Shown here piece after piece: positions 1 to 27,989 of a stretch of 64,000 bases of DNA. Within the stretch, counting starts at the first letter, position 1, and each line of letters opens with the position of its first letter. Location of the stretch: NCBI GenBank assembly GCA_003260075.1, contig QLIY01000836.1:5261-69260 (forward strand), read 5' to 3'. The notes under the pieces were generated by a model. The model had not been told where the DNA came from. It saw nothing but the letters and a program-made list of their open reading frames with translations, and searched no databases. A program made the position numbers and the translations under genes. Source of the stretch: Phallusia mammillata (taxonomy: Eukaryota; Chordata; Ascidiacea; Phlebobranchia; Ascidiidae).

Positions 1-311
1 AACTACTTTAAAATCTGTATCCTCCATTTTATTTAAACCTGTTGACAAGTACAACTGTGGAGTTTGAAAACTTTATCTTACACTATATATGTCCGCGAAT
101 TTTTTTTTAAACACCACCCGCACAGAGTTTTATCAAATGACTCAGTTTCCACCACACATGCCTACGCCTAAACACGCTTTTCCTGTCGGGGATTACATTT
201 CCCATATGACTTAGTTTGCGCCAAGGCACGATTTAAATAACCCCTCCAAACATGGCATCGTAATTGCACGACCAAGCGGGACTTTTAAACATGACCACCA
301 ATTGTATATTC

Positions 312-531
312 CAGGAGTCGGCAATCTTTTTTTTTACTGCGGACCGTTTTTTAAACTGAAATTTTATCGCAGACCGAACTTCAAAAAATATATATATTCA
401 GCAATGAAAACGCATAAATTAGTTTAAAATTCCCGGGATAAATGGGCATAACGTTTCAAAGCATTTAACCTGAAAAAGTATACGGCCCCGCGGTAACGAA
501 CTCCTCGCTGACCGGCGGTTGCCGACCACTG
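312..531. mobile_element. hAT-type miniature inverted-repeat element
   Basis: The left end reads CAGGAGTCGGCAATC and the right end, reverse-complemented, reads CAGTGGTCGGCAACC, so the two termini are inverted copies of one motif. The flanking 8-mers are gtatattc (left) and agatattc (right), matching at 6 of 8 positions. An 8-bp target duplication and CAG-starting termini are usual for hAT elements. About 220 bp with no open frame, so it is non-autonomous. Age is suggested by divergence between the ends. Confidence 0.6.
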
Positions 532-1002
532 AGATATTCAACCTATACTGACTGTAAAGTTTGTCCCAGCTATGTTTAAAACTATGTTTTTACCTATGGT
601 TTAAAGTTAAACTGTAGTAATCCTATACGCACAGACACATCTAAGAAAAATTATACGTGAAATAAAACCACAGTACTAAGTACTGGACAGGATTTAGGCT
701 AGAACAGGGGTGCACAACCTTTTCGCTATGACGGCCGCATCGCGGATACTTTATTCACCAACAGACGCCAAGTTTTGTTTTTAAAATACTGATGTAACGA
801 AATTTATCTCATAAACTAACCAATGGCGCCTGGAAAGCCAAGATTAATTTCTGTTTCTGACTTGATGCACTCTACGCGGTAGCTAAGCTACTGACAGAGA
901 AACTCATATCACCCAACAGAGCATTGGCGTTTGCAATGGCAATTGTGCTGAGTCAGCAATTGCCAACTTTTTTTCTTTTTTTTAATTTTGTTTTTTCACG
1001 GG

Positions 1003-1311
1003 GTTCGAACCCAGGACACTCCCGGGGACGAATCCCGATCAGTTTTTTTTTATTCTGTATATGGGTCAGGCGCGCTGGACAATAGGTCTTCTTGGTGGTA
1101 TGCATAGTTAGGCCCTACTTTATATTTTACGTCGAACCCAGGACTCTCCCGGGGACGAATCCCGATCAGGTTTTTTTTATTTCGAACCCAGGACTCTCCC
1201 GGGGACGAATCCCGATCAAGGTTTTTTATGTCTGTATGTGGGTCAGGCGCGGACACTCCCGGGGACGAATCCCGATCAAGGTTTTTTTTATGTCTGTATA
1301 TGGGTCAAAGT
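1003..1311 (+). repeat. Short tandem cluster with repeated GTTCGAACCC-type motif
   Basis: Four imperfect copies of a unit containing cgaacccaggactctcccgg followed by ggacgaatcccgatca and a T-run lie at about 1005, 1133, 1183 and 1251 (the last lacks its left end). Three of them are followed by a t(g)tctgtatatgggtcag-like tail. Spacing is irregular (about 128, 50 and 68 bp). GGTTCGAACCC resembles a tRNA-type B box, so a tRNA-derived SINE that became tandemly repeated is possible, but no A box or complete tRNA fold was seen. Overlapping open frames are products of the repeat and are not called as genes. Confidence 0.6.
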
Positions 1312-2232
1312 TCCAATTTTTGCCATCGCAAACGCTTATGTTCCTTTGCGCCACCTACTGGATATTATTAAACCTGTGTGGTGAGTTCTTGTGTTAATCG
1401 CTCTACCTTTGTATGCAGTGTCTTGTGTTAAAGCCAAGGTTAATGTATCAGCGACCTGGGTGGTATATATTATTGGCGACCGTGACATGGAAATTTAGCT
1501 AGGATTCATATCTTTCTGCTGATTTATTAGGAGATCTACTAATTAGTTACAACATGTCCAAGGGGGATTGTGTTTTAACGTTTGGTTTATTAATATTTTA
1601 CGTTTAATCGAAGCTTCTCGGTGCGATGGTGCACGTTATAAAAACTTCTTTTTAGAATATTACACCTGCCTCACTAAGTGTTGTCAAGTTATTTTATGAC
1701 ATGCTACCAACTACAAGTAAGCTTAATTGGGAACATCGTGTTGAGAAAAGCTGGTGCCCCAGCTGCTTTAACCCTTAGTACGCGATGAGAGTAAAGGTAG
1801 GTTTGCAAATCGCCAAGTTAACGGCACTTCTTACGCTTTACAGCTTGTGCAATTATGGGCAAAGTTTTCACTATTTGAATATCAGTTATTGCTTTTATAG
1901 TTGTTGACCTGCAGCCATATACAACAACACAGTAAAATGAATCAGTCGAATGTTTTCCAACAATGGTAAGCATATGCGTGTGCAAAATTAAATGTTTATT
2001 GCTTTCAGAAAAATGAAACTCATCAAACGATTTTAACGTGTACTTTTTGCCGAAAGCGCTTTTGTTGTACAAAACAATTATGTTCGTCTCAGCAAATCCT
2101 CATGTAACAAGTCAACTTATATGCTGTTATATGTTGCTATTGCTAGTAATACCGTTTAGGTCTTACTGACAAAAATGCAAATCTTTTAAGGCTGACATAA
2201 TCGCGGTAAAATACAAAACACTTTAAATTTCA

Positions 2233-2238
2233 TTTATT
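2233..2238 (-). promoter_or_regulatory. Candidate poly(A) signal of the GNAT gene
   Basis: TTTATT on the plus strand reads AATAAA on the minus strand, about 125 bp past the stop codon of the GNAT gene. Position and orientation fit; cleavage was not tested. Confidence 0.45.
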
Positions 2239-2362
2239 TATTTTTTAATTTAAGAGGCTTGCTGATAACTTTGCATCACACAGAGATAAAAACAACGGAA
2301 ATTAAAGATGCAAACGATATAAAATGCTGTTAAATTAAATTTATGATTGCCATTTACATTGT

Positions 2363-3055
2363 TTACAATTTAGGCTTTCTGAACCTTCGATAGCACTCTC
2401 TTGCATGGGTGTGTGGTGGAAAGGGTTTCGTAAATGGTTTTATGCCGGTTTGTGCATCACGATATTGCGCATATTCTACCTCACGTAAAAGGAGGTCGGC
2501 TTTCTCGCGAAGTCGAGACGAGTATGCGGAAGTAGACATACTAATTGCGTATTCGATCCCCGTCGATTCAGCCGCTTCGAAAAAGTAATCCCCTATCTTG
2601 CGCATAAGACCAACTTTAGCGTATGCTGGATCCACGGCACCGACCCCCATTTTCACCACAGCATCGGTGTTGAGATCTGTAAAAACGTCCCCTTCGACGT
2701 GCTGCTGAAATCGAATGATATACTTGATGCCGTCGGAATATCCCTCCTCGCTTTCTTTACTGTATGTCGCCTTTCTGCACACCGTGCTTAAAAGAGCTCC
2801 CACCAGTTTACCAGTAGCAACTTCCCGGGCTCCGAAAGAAACTTCACTTCCATTTTCCAAGTTGTGCCTAATTCTAGTCTCCAAAAGCTTATCAACGTCT
2901 CTTGGTACCTCTGGTTGTAAGTAGATTAGAGGCCATTCCTTTTTGTATGTGTTGATCAAAAATTGGAGTACTTCGCTAAGAGTTTGATCGTTGTTAGGTA
3001 GAGAAACTATTTGCAAATCCCCTTTTGGCGTGGAGTAAGCTGGCGATTTCAACAT
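2363..3055 (-). CDS. Intronless GNAT-family N-acetyltransferase-like protein (230 aa)
   Basis: One uninterrupted 230-residue frame. Its layout is that of a Gcn5-related N-acetyltransferase of the arylalkylamine/dopamine N-acetyltransferase-like type found across invertebrates: an N-terminal helical part, FGAREVATGKLVGALL (about residues 74-89) as the first core strands, the strand VVKMGVGAVD (133-142), then the acetyl-CoA loop region YAKVGLMRK (145-153) and a following helix. The loop matches the classic (Q/R)xxGx(G/A) motif only weakly, so acetyl-CoA binding is inferred from the fold pattern. Such enzymes would transfer acetyl from acetyl-CoA to an amine; the substrate cannot be read from sequence. 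The start at 3055 is the first ATG of the open frame. It has no introns while its neighbours have many, so retroposition or transfer is possible but not shown. Confidence 0.7.
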   Translation of the reverse strand: MLKSPAYSTPKGDLQIVSLPNNDQTLSEVLQFLINTYKKEWPLIYLQPEVPRDVDKLLETRIRHNLENGSEVSFGAREVATGKLVGALLSTVCRKATYSKESEEGYSDGIKYIIRFQQHVEGDVFTDLNTDAVVKMGVGAVDPAYAKVGLMRKIGDYFFEAAESTGIEYAISMSTSAYSSRLREKADLLLREVEYAQYRDAQTGIKPFTKPFPPHTHARECYRRFRKPKL

Positions 3056-3059
3056 GGCG

Positions 3060-18719
<15,660 letters not shown>

Positions 18720-19130
18720 TCGCAGCACGTGACCCACAACGATCAAATTGTTCTACAGAGTTTATCCTTGGTTTATTTGGATCATTTTTTCATGTGTATT
18801 ACTGGTGGATACTTATATCCTTATGTGTTCGTATTTTACCACTGCGCTGCCTGGCTGCTATCAGTGTGATTGTCGCGTTGTTTTATTAGAGGCTAAATGC
18901 TTGTACACAGTCTGTGTCTGTGTATGTGTTGTATCATCTTCTGTAAGGCGTTGTAATGCAAATGATTGTCTAATGCCATTAACTGCACATATTCTCGTTC
19001 CCATTATTTGATGATCTTCTCCATGGGGCAATTTCTGAACACTCTCGCTTTATCGACACTTTGGAGGTCGCACTGCTTTCAGTACTTGCAGAGTAATTTC
19101 TTCGCCATATGTATACTTATATCAAATGAA

Positions 19131-19136
19131 AATAAA
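19131..19136 (+). promoter_or_regulatory. Candidate poly(A) signal of CYFIP
   Basis: AATAAA about 410 bp after the CYFIP stop codon, implying a 3' UTR of roughly 0.4 kb that includes a short TG-rich stretch near 18910-18930. Confidence 0.5.
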
Positions 19137-19231
19137 CTGTTCCTTAACCTAAATTCATACCTCACCTTGACCCTGATAGAGTTTTTCACAAGTTTTGGGC
19201 ACGTACAAGTGAAACAACTACACGTTGCAGT

Positions 19232-19422
19232 CAGTGCCGGATTAAGGGTCTGCTGGCCTGTATGCACATTTTATAAGTGGGGGGGGGGGATAAATCAGGG
19301 TTGCCAACTAAAAACTTAGATTTATTAGTGTTGCCAAATCATTGTCACAAAGAAAAGTGACCTGGATTTTTGACTGGCCTGCAGGCACGTGCCTACTTTG
19401 CCTAATGGTTAATCCAGCGCTG
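19232..19422. mobile_element. hAT-type miniature element with perfect 8-bp target duplication
   Basis: Flanked by gttgcagt on both sides (19224-19231 and 19423-19430), an exact 8-bp duplication. The termini are inverted: CAGTGCCGGATTAA on the left and CAGCGCTGGATTAA as the reverse complement of the right. 191 bp, non-coding, with a 10-nt G run inside. This is the clearest mobile element in the window. Confidence 0.85.
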
Positions 19423-19430
19423 GTTGCAGT

Positions 19431-21681
19431 AGCTTGATACAGTAAAATCCCTCGCGCAGAACTTAATGGACAAAAAACAGGCTTTCAGAAATCGGTTTAT
19501 AAAGGTATGAGCTGATTCAAGTTTTTTTTTTTAAATGTGAATTTTTTTAAATTAAGTGGTAAAGCTTGAAAAGGACATAGGTTCGCTTAGAGCTGATTGA
19601 AAGATAAGACAAGCATAACCATGCCTTTTCCCAAAATAAAAGGTTTAGTTACCACGTAGAACCTCTTTTGGCTCATTGGATAGGCTAATATTTAAACGTA
19701 TTTACCCGGCGGGAACCACGTGTTTTGTGTCTGGGGTTCCGTCGATTTTTCATTTGGTATTGTCAGTTTGTGGTTGGGTGGTGTTGTGCTTAGAAGCTGA
19801 ATGATACAACAACCTATATTTTGCTGACATTTGATATTGATCAAAGAACTACACAGGTATTGTTGCACAAACACAAATCGGTTGATGTTCGTCTCTGTTC
19901 AGTGTCAGTGGACAGTTCACGTGCACTTCACAGTGGTCATTTAAATTTGCCAGTGATGATTTATGCCATGCTAATACTGAGCAAGAACTTTCATATAGGG
20001 CTTGCATTGAGTTCAAATTTCTCCTATCTGAGGCAAATAGTCAAGTATAATAATATGTTTTATTCAAAGTTGTATAAATGTAAGCATTCCCTTAAATTAC
20101 TTTGCAACATAATTTAAAGTTGTTGTTTTTTTTTAGTTCAAATGACAATGCAGTTTGCATGAAGGATGCCTTGATTCAAATGTATGAAAGTAGCAGGTTT
20201 TGCTGAATGATTTCAATGGCATTGTTGGAATTGGGAACAAAGGTTGGTGTTAAAAATACTTCAGTTAAGTTTTAGATGTTGCCAATGAGGATAACATTTC
20301 ATAGTGAGTGGAAATACTCTTTCCATATGAATTTACTTTTCCCGAAACTGAGGCTATTACGAAGCATTTTGTTTTGTTTATATTACATAATAATTTGAAA
20401 GCAGTAACAAAACTAATACCTGTTTATTTTTACAGTAGTTATACTGCAGTCTGCACCAAGAAAGTGGTTGAGAGATGGCGAAAGATAAATGGCCATGCCT
20501 AAGTCTGCTGAAATTGAATTCTTACGTTTATTCTTGTAAAAATAATTGTAAATGGCCCATTAATATTTTTGTTCAATCATGCATTATTGAGGAACAAATA
20601 TTTGTGCCCATGTCAGAGATGTTACACATTTGTCCCACCCAAAGTACATGAAAGCAATCAATTATGACCAATATTATGTCTTGCGAGAAAAAATATGTTC
20701 TAAGTTTAATAAAATACATTTGAAGTTGACAAAAGTAATCTTCTACTGCAAATCGCATGCTGCAAACTCCAGTCAGCACGCAGGACTCGCACCAACAAAA
20801 TACAATATGGTGTTAAACAAAACGTTTCCTTGTGTTGTTTTGTTGTACATGGAGTCTTTGGTTTACATGTACCTATAATACAGAACACGCACCAGAAGTG
20901 TGTCGAAACATTAGCGAATTTAGTGTGTTTGCTTTTCAAAGGCACCCGAAATTGGATCGCAGACCCATAACCATCCGGCAGTTATACTCCAGATTTGGAA
21001 ACACTGCTTTCTGTAATCAGTTTGTATGATGAGGTATTGTCAAATAGGTGAAATAATATCACAAAATTTTACTATCGAAACAACAAATGTGATGAAGCAT
21101 ACAAAGGTTGCATTTTATGTCGTAGTAAAGTAGTGGACAGAAAAATGTTTGCTGTTAGGTACTGTTTGTCTTCAGTCTAAAGTATTTGACGATTAACGCA
21201 TCTTTACGGCAAGATATCAAGGGGTCATATTACCACATTACAATAAAAGAACCCACGTTTGCAGGCATACACAAATATAAAAAGTTGACGTAGCCTCTTA
21301 ACAGGGGAATAACCCAATGTGTTATTTTACGGTGGTTTGTCGTTTTTCTCATTGGATATATCAAATATTAAAAGGAAACATGTGTGCAGTGCAGTATTCT
21401 TTAAATTAGGTATTTGTGTACAAAGAAGTTTCAACTTCGTAAGTACTAAATACTTCATAACTGTTGAATAAAACAACTAAACAGGGTTATGTAAACTAGC
21501 TTATTTTCTAAAATATCGAATTTGAAATCATGCTTTATTTATACACAATGAATATTGAAATATATTTAATGACATTTGTGAAATTTGATTTAACTCCACT
21601 ATATTTAATTGTCCACGTGTTCAAAAAAAGCAAACTAGTACTGTATTGCATATTTTTAGGTTTTTATAAAAAAGTGGCAAA
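19431..21681. other. Intergenic region between CYFIP and DDX52
   Basis: No frame here has conserved protein-like content or splice-consistent neighbours. AT-rich sequence; the right end must include the DDX52 promoter and leader. Confidence 0.5.
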
Positions 21682-24600
21682 ATGGATGAGGAGGACATAT
21701 TTAGGAAGTTGGGAACTAGTCTAAAGTTTAATGTAAAAAGGTTTAAAAATGATGCACAAAAACTCAACATTTCTACACCATCCACTATTAAGAAGCTTGA
21801 TTTCTTTGATAATCTCACCAGTGGCCAAAGCCCCAAAACTGGTAAACAAGTGAAAAGATCAAAGAGAGAGAAAACTACTCATTGTGAAGAACCAACTAGA
21901 AATGATGAGACAAATCATCAAGGAAAATCTGACAATGGTGTACACTCAGTGCGGAAAAAGTACAGAATACAAGTGGATGGATCTGACATTCCAGAACCGA
22001 TTACCACATTTCAACACTTACACTCTGAGTATGATTTTAATATGAAATGCATGGAAAACATTAGTAAAAAGGGATTCAAGGAATTAACCCCAATTCAGAT
22101 GCAGGTTAGCAATTGGATTTCCCCCCTAACTCTATTATTGGACCTTATGGTTCACTTATTATTTTACAGGCCATACCATCAATGATGCATGGAAGAGAAA
22201 TACTGGCATGTGCACCAACAGGGTCTGGAAAAACCTTAGCATTTTTGGTTCCGATCATTTCACACATTTTAAAACAAGCAAAGCAGAAAAAGAAAGGAAA
22301 ACATTTTTGTTCTTTAATTTTATCCCCAACCCATGAACTTGCTGAACAGACACTGAGGGAGTGCAAAGAACTGGTTTCTGTCAAGGAAAGTGAAACACCT
22401 GAAAGTACATCTGACCTGATAAGGGTAAAATTTTTGGACAAAGGTGAAACTAAAAGATATATGAGACGAGGAATGAAACAAGCAACATCAACAGACCTAC
22501 TCATCAGCACTCCAAATAGAATTGTGTATCTCTTGCAACAGGATCCACCTATGATAAGGTATACAAAAAACAAGAAAATCGTAGTCAATGTTGATTATAA
22601 TAACATGTAGAATTAGATCATAGGGTGCACAGCTTGTGGCAGTAAACACAAATGTATGTGGCTATGCACAAGATATTGGCTTCTAAAAGACTTCCGACAT
22701 GCCCAAACAAATAAAATAAACAGGCAACACAAAGTATAACAACATAGATGCTAATGTCATAAACAAGCTATGAATGGTCGACAAAATAAAGTTAATATTC
22801 AGGTAATTCTGTGAATAAAGTTAGACAGAGCAATTATATGGAATATTATAAACTAAGTCCTATGTTTATCATTTTTGAACAAAAATTATATGTGGACATT
22901 GGTGGCTGTTGGTGAAATAAATACTCTGCCACAGGCCACAGCCTCAAATAGAAGATTGTGCACCCCTTAATCAGATGAAATACATCTTACTAGAAAGTGT
23001 TAAATACATGTAGTGTGGTTTCTACTTTATTTGTCAGTTGGCATGGCAAGTATTTCCGAACATGTTTTCTGGGTCTCGGGTTTTGTATAATAGGTGCCCT
23101 TGAGCATTTACACAAACCAATAATTGCAGCACATTCTTTAAAATTTATCAAGCTTGAAAATGGTGCACTGCTAAATCAAAGACAAAATTTTCACAACTTA
23201 ACAGTGTATGACTATAAACTTGTCTTATGCATATTGCCAACCTGTCACACACAGTGATTTCAATTAAGATTAAAACTATTTTCTTGTTAGTCTGGAGTCT
23301 GTTGAGTGGCTGGTTGTTGATGAGTCCGACAAACTATTTGAGGAAGGACAAGCTGGAAAAAGCTTTCGTGAGCAGTTGGGAACAATATATGCATCATGTA
23401 CCAATCCAAAAATTCGAAGAGCAATGTTTAGTGCAACTTTTGCATATGATGTGCAGCAGTGGTGTCTGCTTAACATGGATAATGTTTTACAGGTACAGTC
23501 TGTTTGAAAATGCAACTTTGTTTGTATGTTTGATTCTCAAGTTTTACATGTTTAGATTACAGTAGGTGGAAAAAACACAGCAGTGCGATCAGTAAATCAA
23601 AAACTTCAATATGTTGGAAATGAGCATGGAAAACTACTTGCACTCCAGCAACTAATTAGGGGTGGATTTTCACCTCCAGTCATTATATTTGTGCAGTCAA
23701 AAGAGAGGGCCAAGGAGCTGTTTGCTGAAATGATTTATGATGGTAAGTTCATAAAACTTTTTTATGTATGTTATCCTACATTGTGGTTTTCCCTGAGCAC
23801 ATTTTTATGCAACCCGATGAGAGTATTATAATTTAAGTGTGGCCTGATCCATTTCAATGCTCTGCTGTCAAGCCATTTTAATGGATTTAGTTTCTCATCA
23901 GATTAATGCACTTGGCCTTACTTCATGTACATACTTCTACAGGATCATACTTTGGTTTAGTGAATTTGCACACTTAGTTTGGTTCATTCTCATTACATAT
24001 AATTTTATTCCATTAAAAAGTGTTTAAATTGTTTGACAGTTGTGTGTCTTGGGATATTTCCACTAATATTTGCGTGAATTTTACACAACTGATGTTCTTT
24101 AATTAGTCTGGTTTCATGACAATAATATTTAGGTGTTAACATTGATGCTATACATGCTGATCGTACACCTATGCAAAGAGAGAATGCCGTAAAAAGTTTT
24201 AGAAGAGGTGACACATGGATATTAATTTGCACAGAACTAATGGGTCGTGGAATTGATTTCAAGGTAAAATTTTGATAATTACACCTGCTAGTCTGAAAGC
24301 GTATGGTAGTTAACCGTTTTATTGGAATATTTTTGTAGGGTGTAAATTTAGTCATAAACTACGACTTCCCAACAAGCGCGGTTAGTTACATTCATCGCAT
24401 TGGACGAACAGGGAGAGCGGGTAGACGTGGCGAAGCTGTGACATTTTTCACCGACGAAGACCGACCCTTGTTACGATCTGTTTCAAACCTTGTGCGGGCT
24501 GCTGGTTGTGAAGTGCCAGAGTAAGTTTCACAATGTTGAAAAATCGTCGGTAGTGTCACAAAACTACCTTCTTTTGTAGGTATATGCTGCGTATAAAAAA

Positions 24601-24769
24601 GCCACAGAAAGACGAACGCAAGCGACTGGCTCGAAAAGAACGTCAGCGTTCAAGTATCAGAACTGCCCCGCCTGACGTACTCCAATCCAAAAAGAGAAAG
24701 AATTTATCTAAGGAAGACAAACCGCAAACAAAACGATCTAAGTCTAAAGTTACAAATAAACAACAGTGA
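21682..24769 (+). CDS. DDX52: DDX52/Rok1-like DEAD-box RNA helicase (567 aa)
   Basis: ATP-dependent RNA helicase of the Rok1 family. In yeast Rok1 acts in the nucleolus on 18S rRNA processing and small-subunit assembly. Exons: 21682-22104, 22170-22558, 23291-23492, 23556-23742, 24133-24263, 24339-24520, 24580-24769; phases join to give 567 residues (human about 599). Visible motifs: Q motif region [12 protein letters not shown] before residue 142, Walker A APTGSGKT (156-163), PTHELAEQ (motif Ia), motif II as DESD (281-284), SAT (318-320), [19 protein letters not shown], and HRIGRTGR (463-470). DESD in place of DEAD and the context [12 protein letters not shown] are typical of DDX52. The C-tail is Lys/Arg-rich, as expected for a nucleolar protein. 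The start is the first ATG, just downstream of an AT-rich leader. Confidence 0.94.
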
Positions 24770-24940
24770 AAAGCAACGTTTATAAAAGTCCTTGTGCTTT
24801 TTGTAATTGCCAGTTCAAGCAGAGGTGACGCGGTCACACGGTATTGCTGCGCGAATAAAAAAAATCGTACGCTGGGCCGTGATTTGCACCATATGTGGAG
24901 GTGGTTTAATTTTTTTTGAGCTAATTTTTCACAGGGCAGC

Positions 24941-24946
24941 AATAAA
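24941..24946 (+). promoter_or_regulatory. Candidate poly(A) signal of DDX52
   Basis: AATAAA about 170 bp past the DDX52 stop; another AATAAA lies at 24854-24859. Either fits. Confidence 0.45.
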
Positions 24947-25669
24947 ACGCTGAAGCAGAGGGACAACCAGCGGAAAATATAGGGTTTAGGCAAAGATCCA
25001 CCATATTGGTAGTTTCAATGTTGTTTTTTTCCAAATAACACGCTGCCTGCCCCCTGTGACAATGTATCAACCAAGACCAAAAAGTTTGAAACACCTGACA
25101 TTCAAAAAAGAATCAAGTTTCCAGGCCTGTTGGTGAACCGCTGGTTCATCTGAGGTCAAACTTTGGAAGGATGGATAAGCAGCAAACATGTAAGTAAGTT
25201 TGAAGCACTCTTTCTCAACCAAACATGTGGGACAAACCAGGGTTAGACAGAAAGCAGTATGGGTCTTTCAGCGAAGGAAACCCATAATTATACAGACAAC
25301 TTCTAGACAGATTTCGCTTTTTATCTCTTTCGACACCCTCATCAGATATTTATTTGAGTTTTCTTTAAAGTCACAGCCAGGAAACGAGATTACAAAGGCA
25401 AATATCAGTGTAAGCAGGAAAATTAACTTCAGATAAAATGAAATGTAGCAAACAACATGGAACTTGGAGGTACGAAAAAGGAGAACAGGCAAATCTTGCA
25501 CAAAGAAATTAAAAAGAACAACTAAAAGTAACAAGCAATCACAAAATGGCAAAAACAATTTTGTTTAGTGGTAGCTGCAATTTTAAAATGACACAATTTT
25601 GTAAAAACTGTTGCTTAAAAAGTGCTTTAAATGCTAAAATCATCAATCAACTTTGTTCCATTCTCTTGT

Positions 25670-27984
25670 TTACCAAGCCCAGCAGGGATGTGGACAATGT
25701 CGAATGTATGTCTCAAGAGTACCTTTATTCACTTGCATCAAAGCTGTGTAGGTTGTCAACTGATAACAAAAATATGCATTACAACAAAATATGAGTTTAA
25801 ATTAAACTGTCTCTTGCCAACATAAAATGTTTGGTGTTCAATTTTACCTGATTAAGTACTGGTTTTGTTGATAAAACATCATATATTGTTTGAAAGTCCA
25901 CTTTCTGCAATAAACACCATGATGATATGATTAAATATTGTTTAACTTTATATTTGGCATACCTTGTTTCCAACACCTGACAGGCATTTCTTTCCTGGGG
26001 TTCTACGGTCATCAAAAAAAGGAGGGTCAGTCCAGTTGTCGTAGTTTGTTTCAAGAACATACCACATTCCTATAAGACACAATTGGTAAGAAAGATGCAA
26101 CAACCTAATACACCCATTGTTGAATGTACCTTTGTCTGGTGCCATAGAATACATGTTTGTCAGTGATTGCCGATCTCTTGTGATAATTGCACCTTGGCCT
26201 GGTTTGGATCCCCCAACAATATAGTAAACTGGAGCCAAGATTTCTGTGTTGCTTAACATATCAACTGCTTCCTCATAACTAAGAAACAATGATACTCCTT
26301 GTATTATACAGGATTACCAAGCCGTTACTAACGCCTTTTGGGAGTATAAAACTTTAATACTTTTACCTGTTTGATTTCTCAAGTGCATCCCTGGTGAGAA
26401 AACTTGTCCAATGCGCTTTTCGGTAACCAAGAATCCACTCAATCAAGCCAATATAACCTCCATTGACATTAAATCTTTCATTCAGAGTTAGAGAGAAAAC
26501 ACCCTAAAAACCATGGAGAGTTGGAAGTATATGTAACAACTTCATCATAACTTTTTCCAGTTAACAGGAATAGGTTTATGAAGTAACATAATTCTGATGT
26601 TGGTTTGTATAAGTTGTAAACTCATTCTGGGAAATACTTTAATCAATTTACTTCTGCAATGGGTTAGTTTAATTTAAAGATTGGCTAACCATATGCTTTG
26701 GAAAAATACCTACTGGTTTCATGCCTGTAAGAACACCAATGTAGCCAGCAAAGTTAACAGTCTTGTACACTGTTGTACCATTTCTTGTAAAATCAAGGTT
26801 TACAACCAATGGATGGAGGTACTCTGCTATTAACCATGTATGGTTCTTTGTATCCCATCTGGAGAAAAAACAGCAGATGTATATTTTAACATAACTTTTG
26901 ACATTTTATCATTAGTCAATAAGTCTATAAATACACAGTAACATTCTGATTGCACTGTAAACAAATACTGTACTCTCACCCCATAAACAGACCAAAGTCC
27001 AAGTTACGTGCATGGTATAATGTACCTGTAAGCAATGCAAATGTTAAACATTGAACTGCATTTTGTACTCTAGAGTGTTTGAAACGTACCACCAACGTCC
27101 TGAGCAACAATAGAAGTGCACATCGTAAAAACTTCATAAAAAATGTTAAAAAGGAGTATTTCCCCATCTTCTATTCCAGTGGCTTTAGAGATTCCCAAAA
27201 TTTCTGCATCATAGGGGGCAGGCAGTTTTTCAATTATTTCGGGCTGATGAAAGCAAGTAAGTTAGCAAAAAGTCCGTAGTAAAACATCAAGAAAAATGCT
27301 ATGCACAACTTACCAGATACTTATTGACAAGATCTACTAGCTGTGGTGAAACATCACTAATCAGCTTTTTCACTTGATCAATCATAGCTTTAACCTTAAA
27401 CATTGAAAATTCGATTTTAAGCATATAGTATTAGTGTGACAACCATGCATGAAAACATTTTAAGTGAAAAGTCCTAAAATATGTAGTATAATACTAAAAA
27501 CAGATATAGTCAAAATTTAATTTCCAAATTTTTACACACATTTGCTCCTTTGTGTTTCATAACTTCATTCCACCGAATTTGTGGATCCAGATCCAAATTT
27601 ATTTTAAACGTTGGTGGAACACCAGTTGAGCGGGCTTTTGAGGGATACATCCCATGCTGGCAGTCCTCAGTGTACTACAAAAAGGATTTTTTGTTATACA
27701 AGCAATCTTTAAAAAAATGAAACAGTTTGACAAAATTAGACTATTGTAGCACTAAATCAACTTATTTATGCCACTTGTTTATGTTCAGTTTAAATATCAT
27801 GTAATGGCAAAGTAAAATATCAATGAACTGTTTGTGTAATCGTCATAATACAATCTTTTGATTATTTTTCAGTAAACGAACAAATTTCAAAAATATATCT
27901 ACGTACCGGTGGAACATCTTGGCAAGTAGCGCAGATCCAAAGAATACAGCTAACAACCAAAAACAAGACACACCTGGACTCCAT
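25670..27984 (-). CDS. ASAH1: Acid ceramidase (ASAH1-like), 392 aa
   Basis: Lysosomal N-acylsphingosine amidohydrolase that splits ceramide into sphingosine and fatty acid; an Ntn-type hydrolase made as a precursor and self-cleaved before its catalytic Cys. Exons in transcript order (plus coordinates): 27907-27984, 27540-27674, 27314-27394, 27090-27243, 26980-27025, 26714-26858, 26367-26503, 26130-26278, 25963-26069, 25848-25904, 25670-25759. The total of 1179 nt gives 392 residues plus stop (human 395). Residues 1-21 or so ([20 protein letters not shown]) are a signal peptide. The catalytic Cys is in [10 protein letters not shown] at about residue 140 (human Cys143), followed by [12 protein letters not shown] and later [19 protein letters not shown]. 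The small last exon ends [14 protein letters not shown], matching the human C-terminus pattern. One donor (26713) is read as GTAGGT so that the phase fits. Convergent with DDX52. Confidence 0.94.
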
Positions 27985-27989
27985 GTTCA

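Larger units (their letters stand above)
1..2220. other. Gene-free left flank
   Basis: Apart from the hAT-like element and the tandem cluster, this stretch holds no frame with protein-like composition. A further possible hAT end, caggggtgcacaacctttt, starts near 705, but no matching right end was found. Confidence 0.5.

Noticed and set aside
1050-1397. Frames on both strands with repeated peptide segments
   Set aside because: The repetition is the tandem DNA cluster read in frame; no coding evidence.
22145-22588. 147-residue minus-strand frame
   Set aside because: Antisense shadow of DDX52 exon 2.
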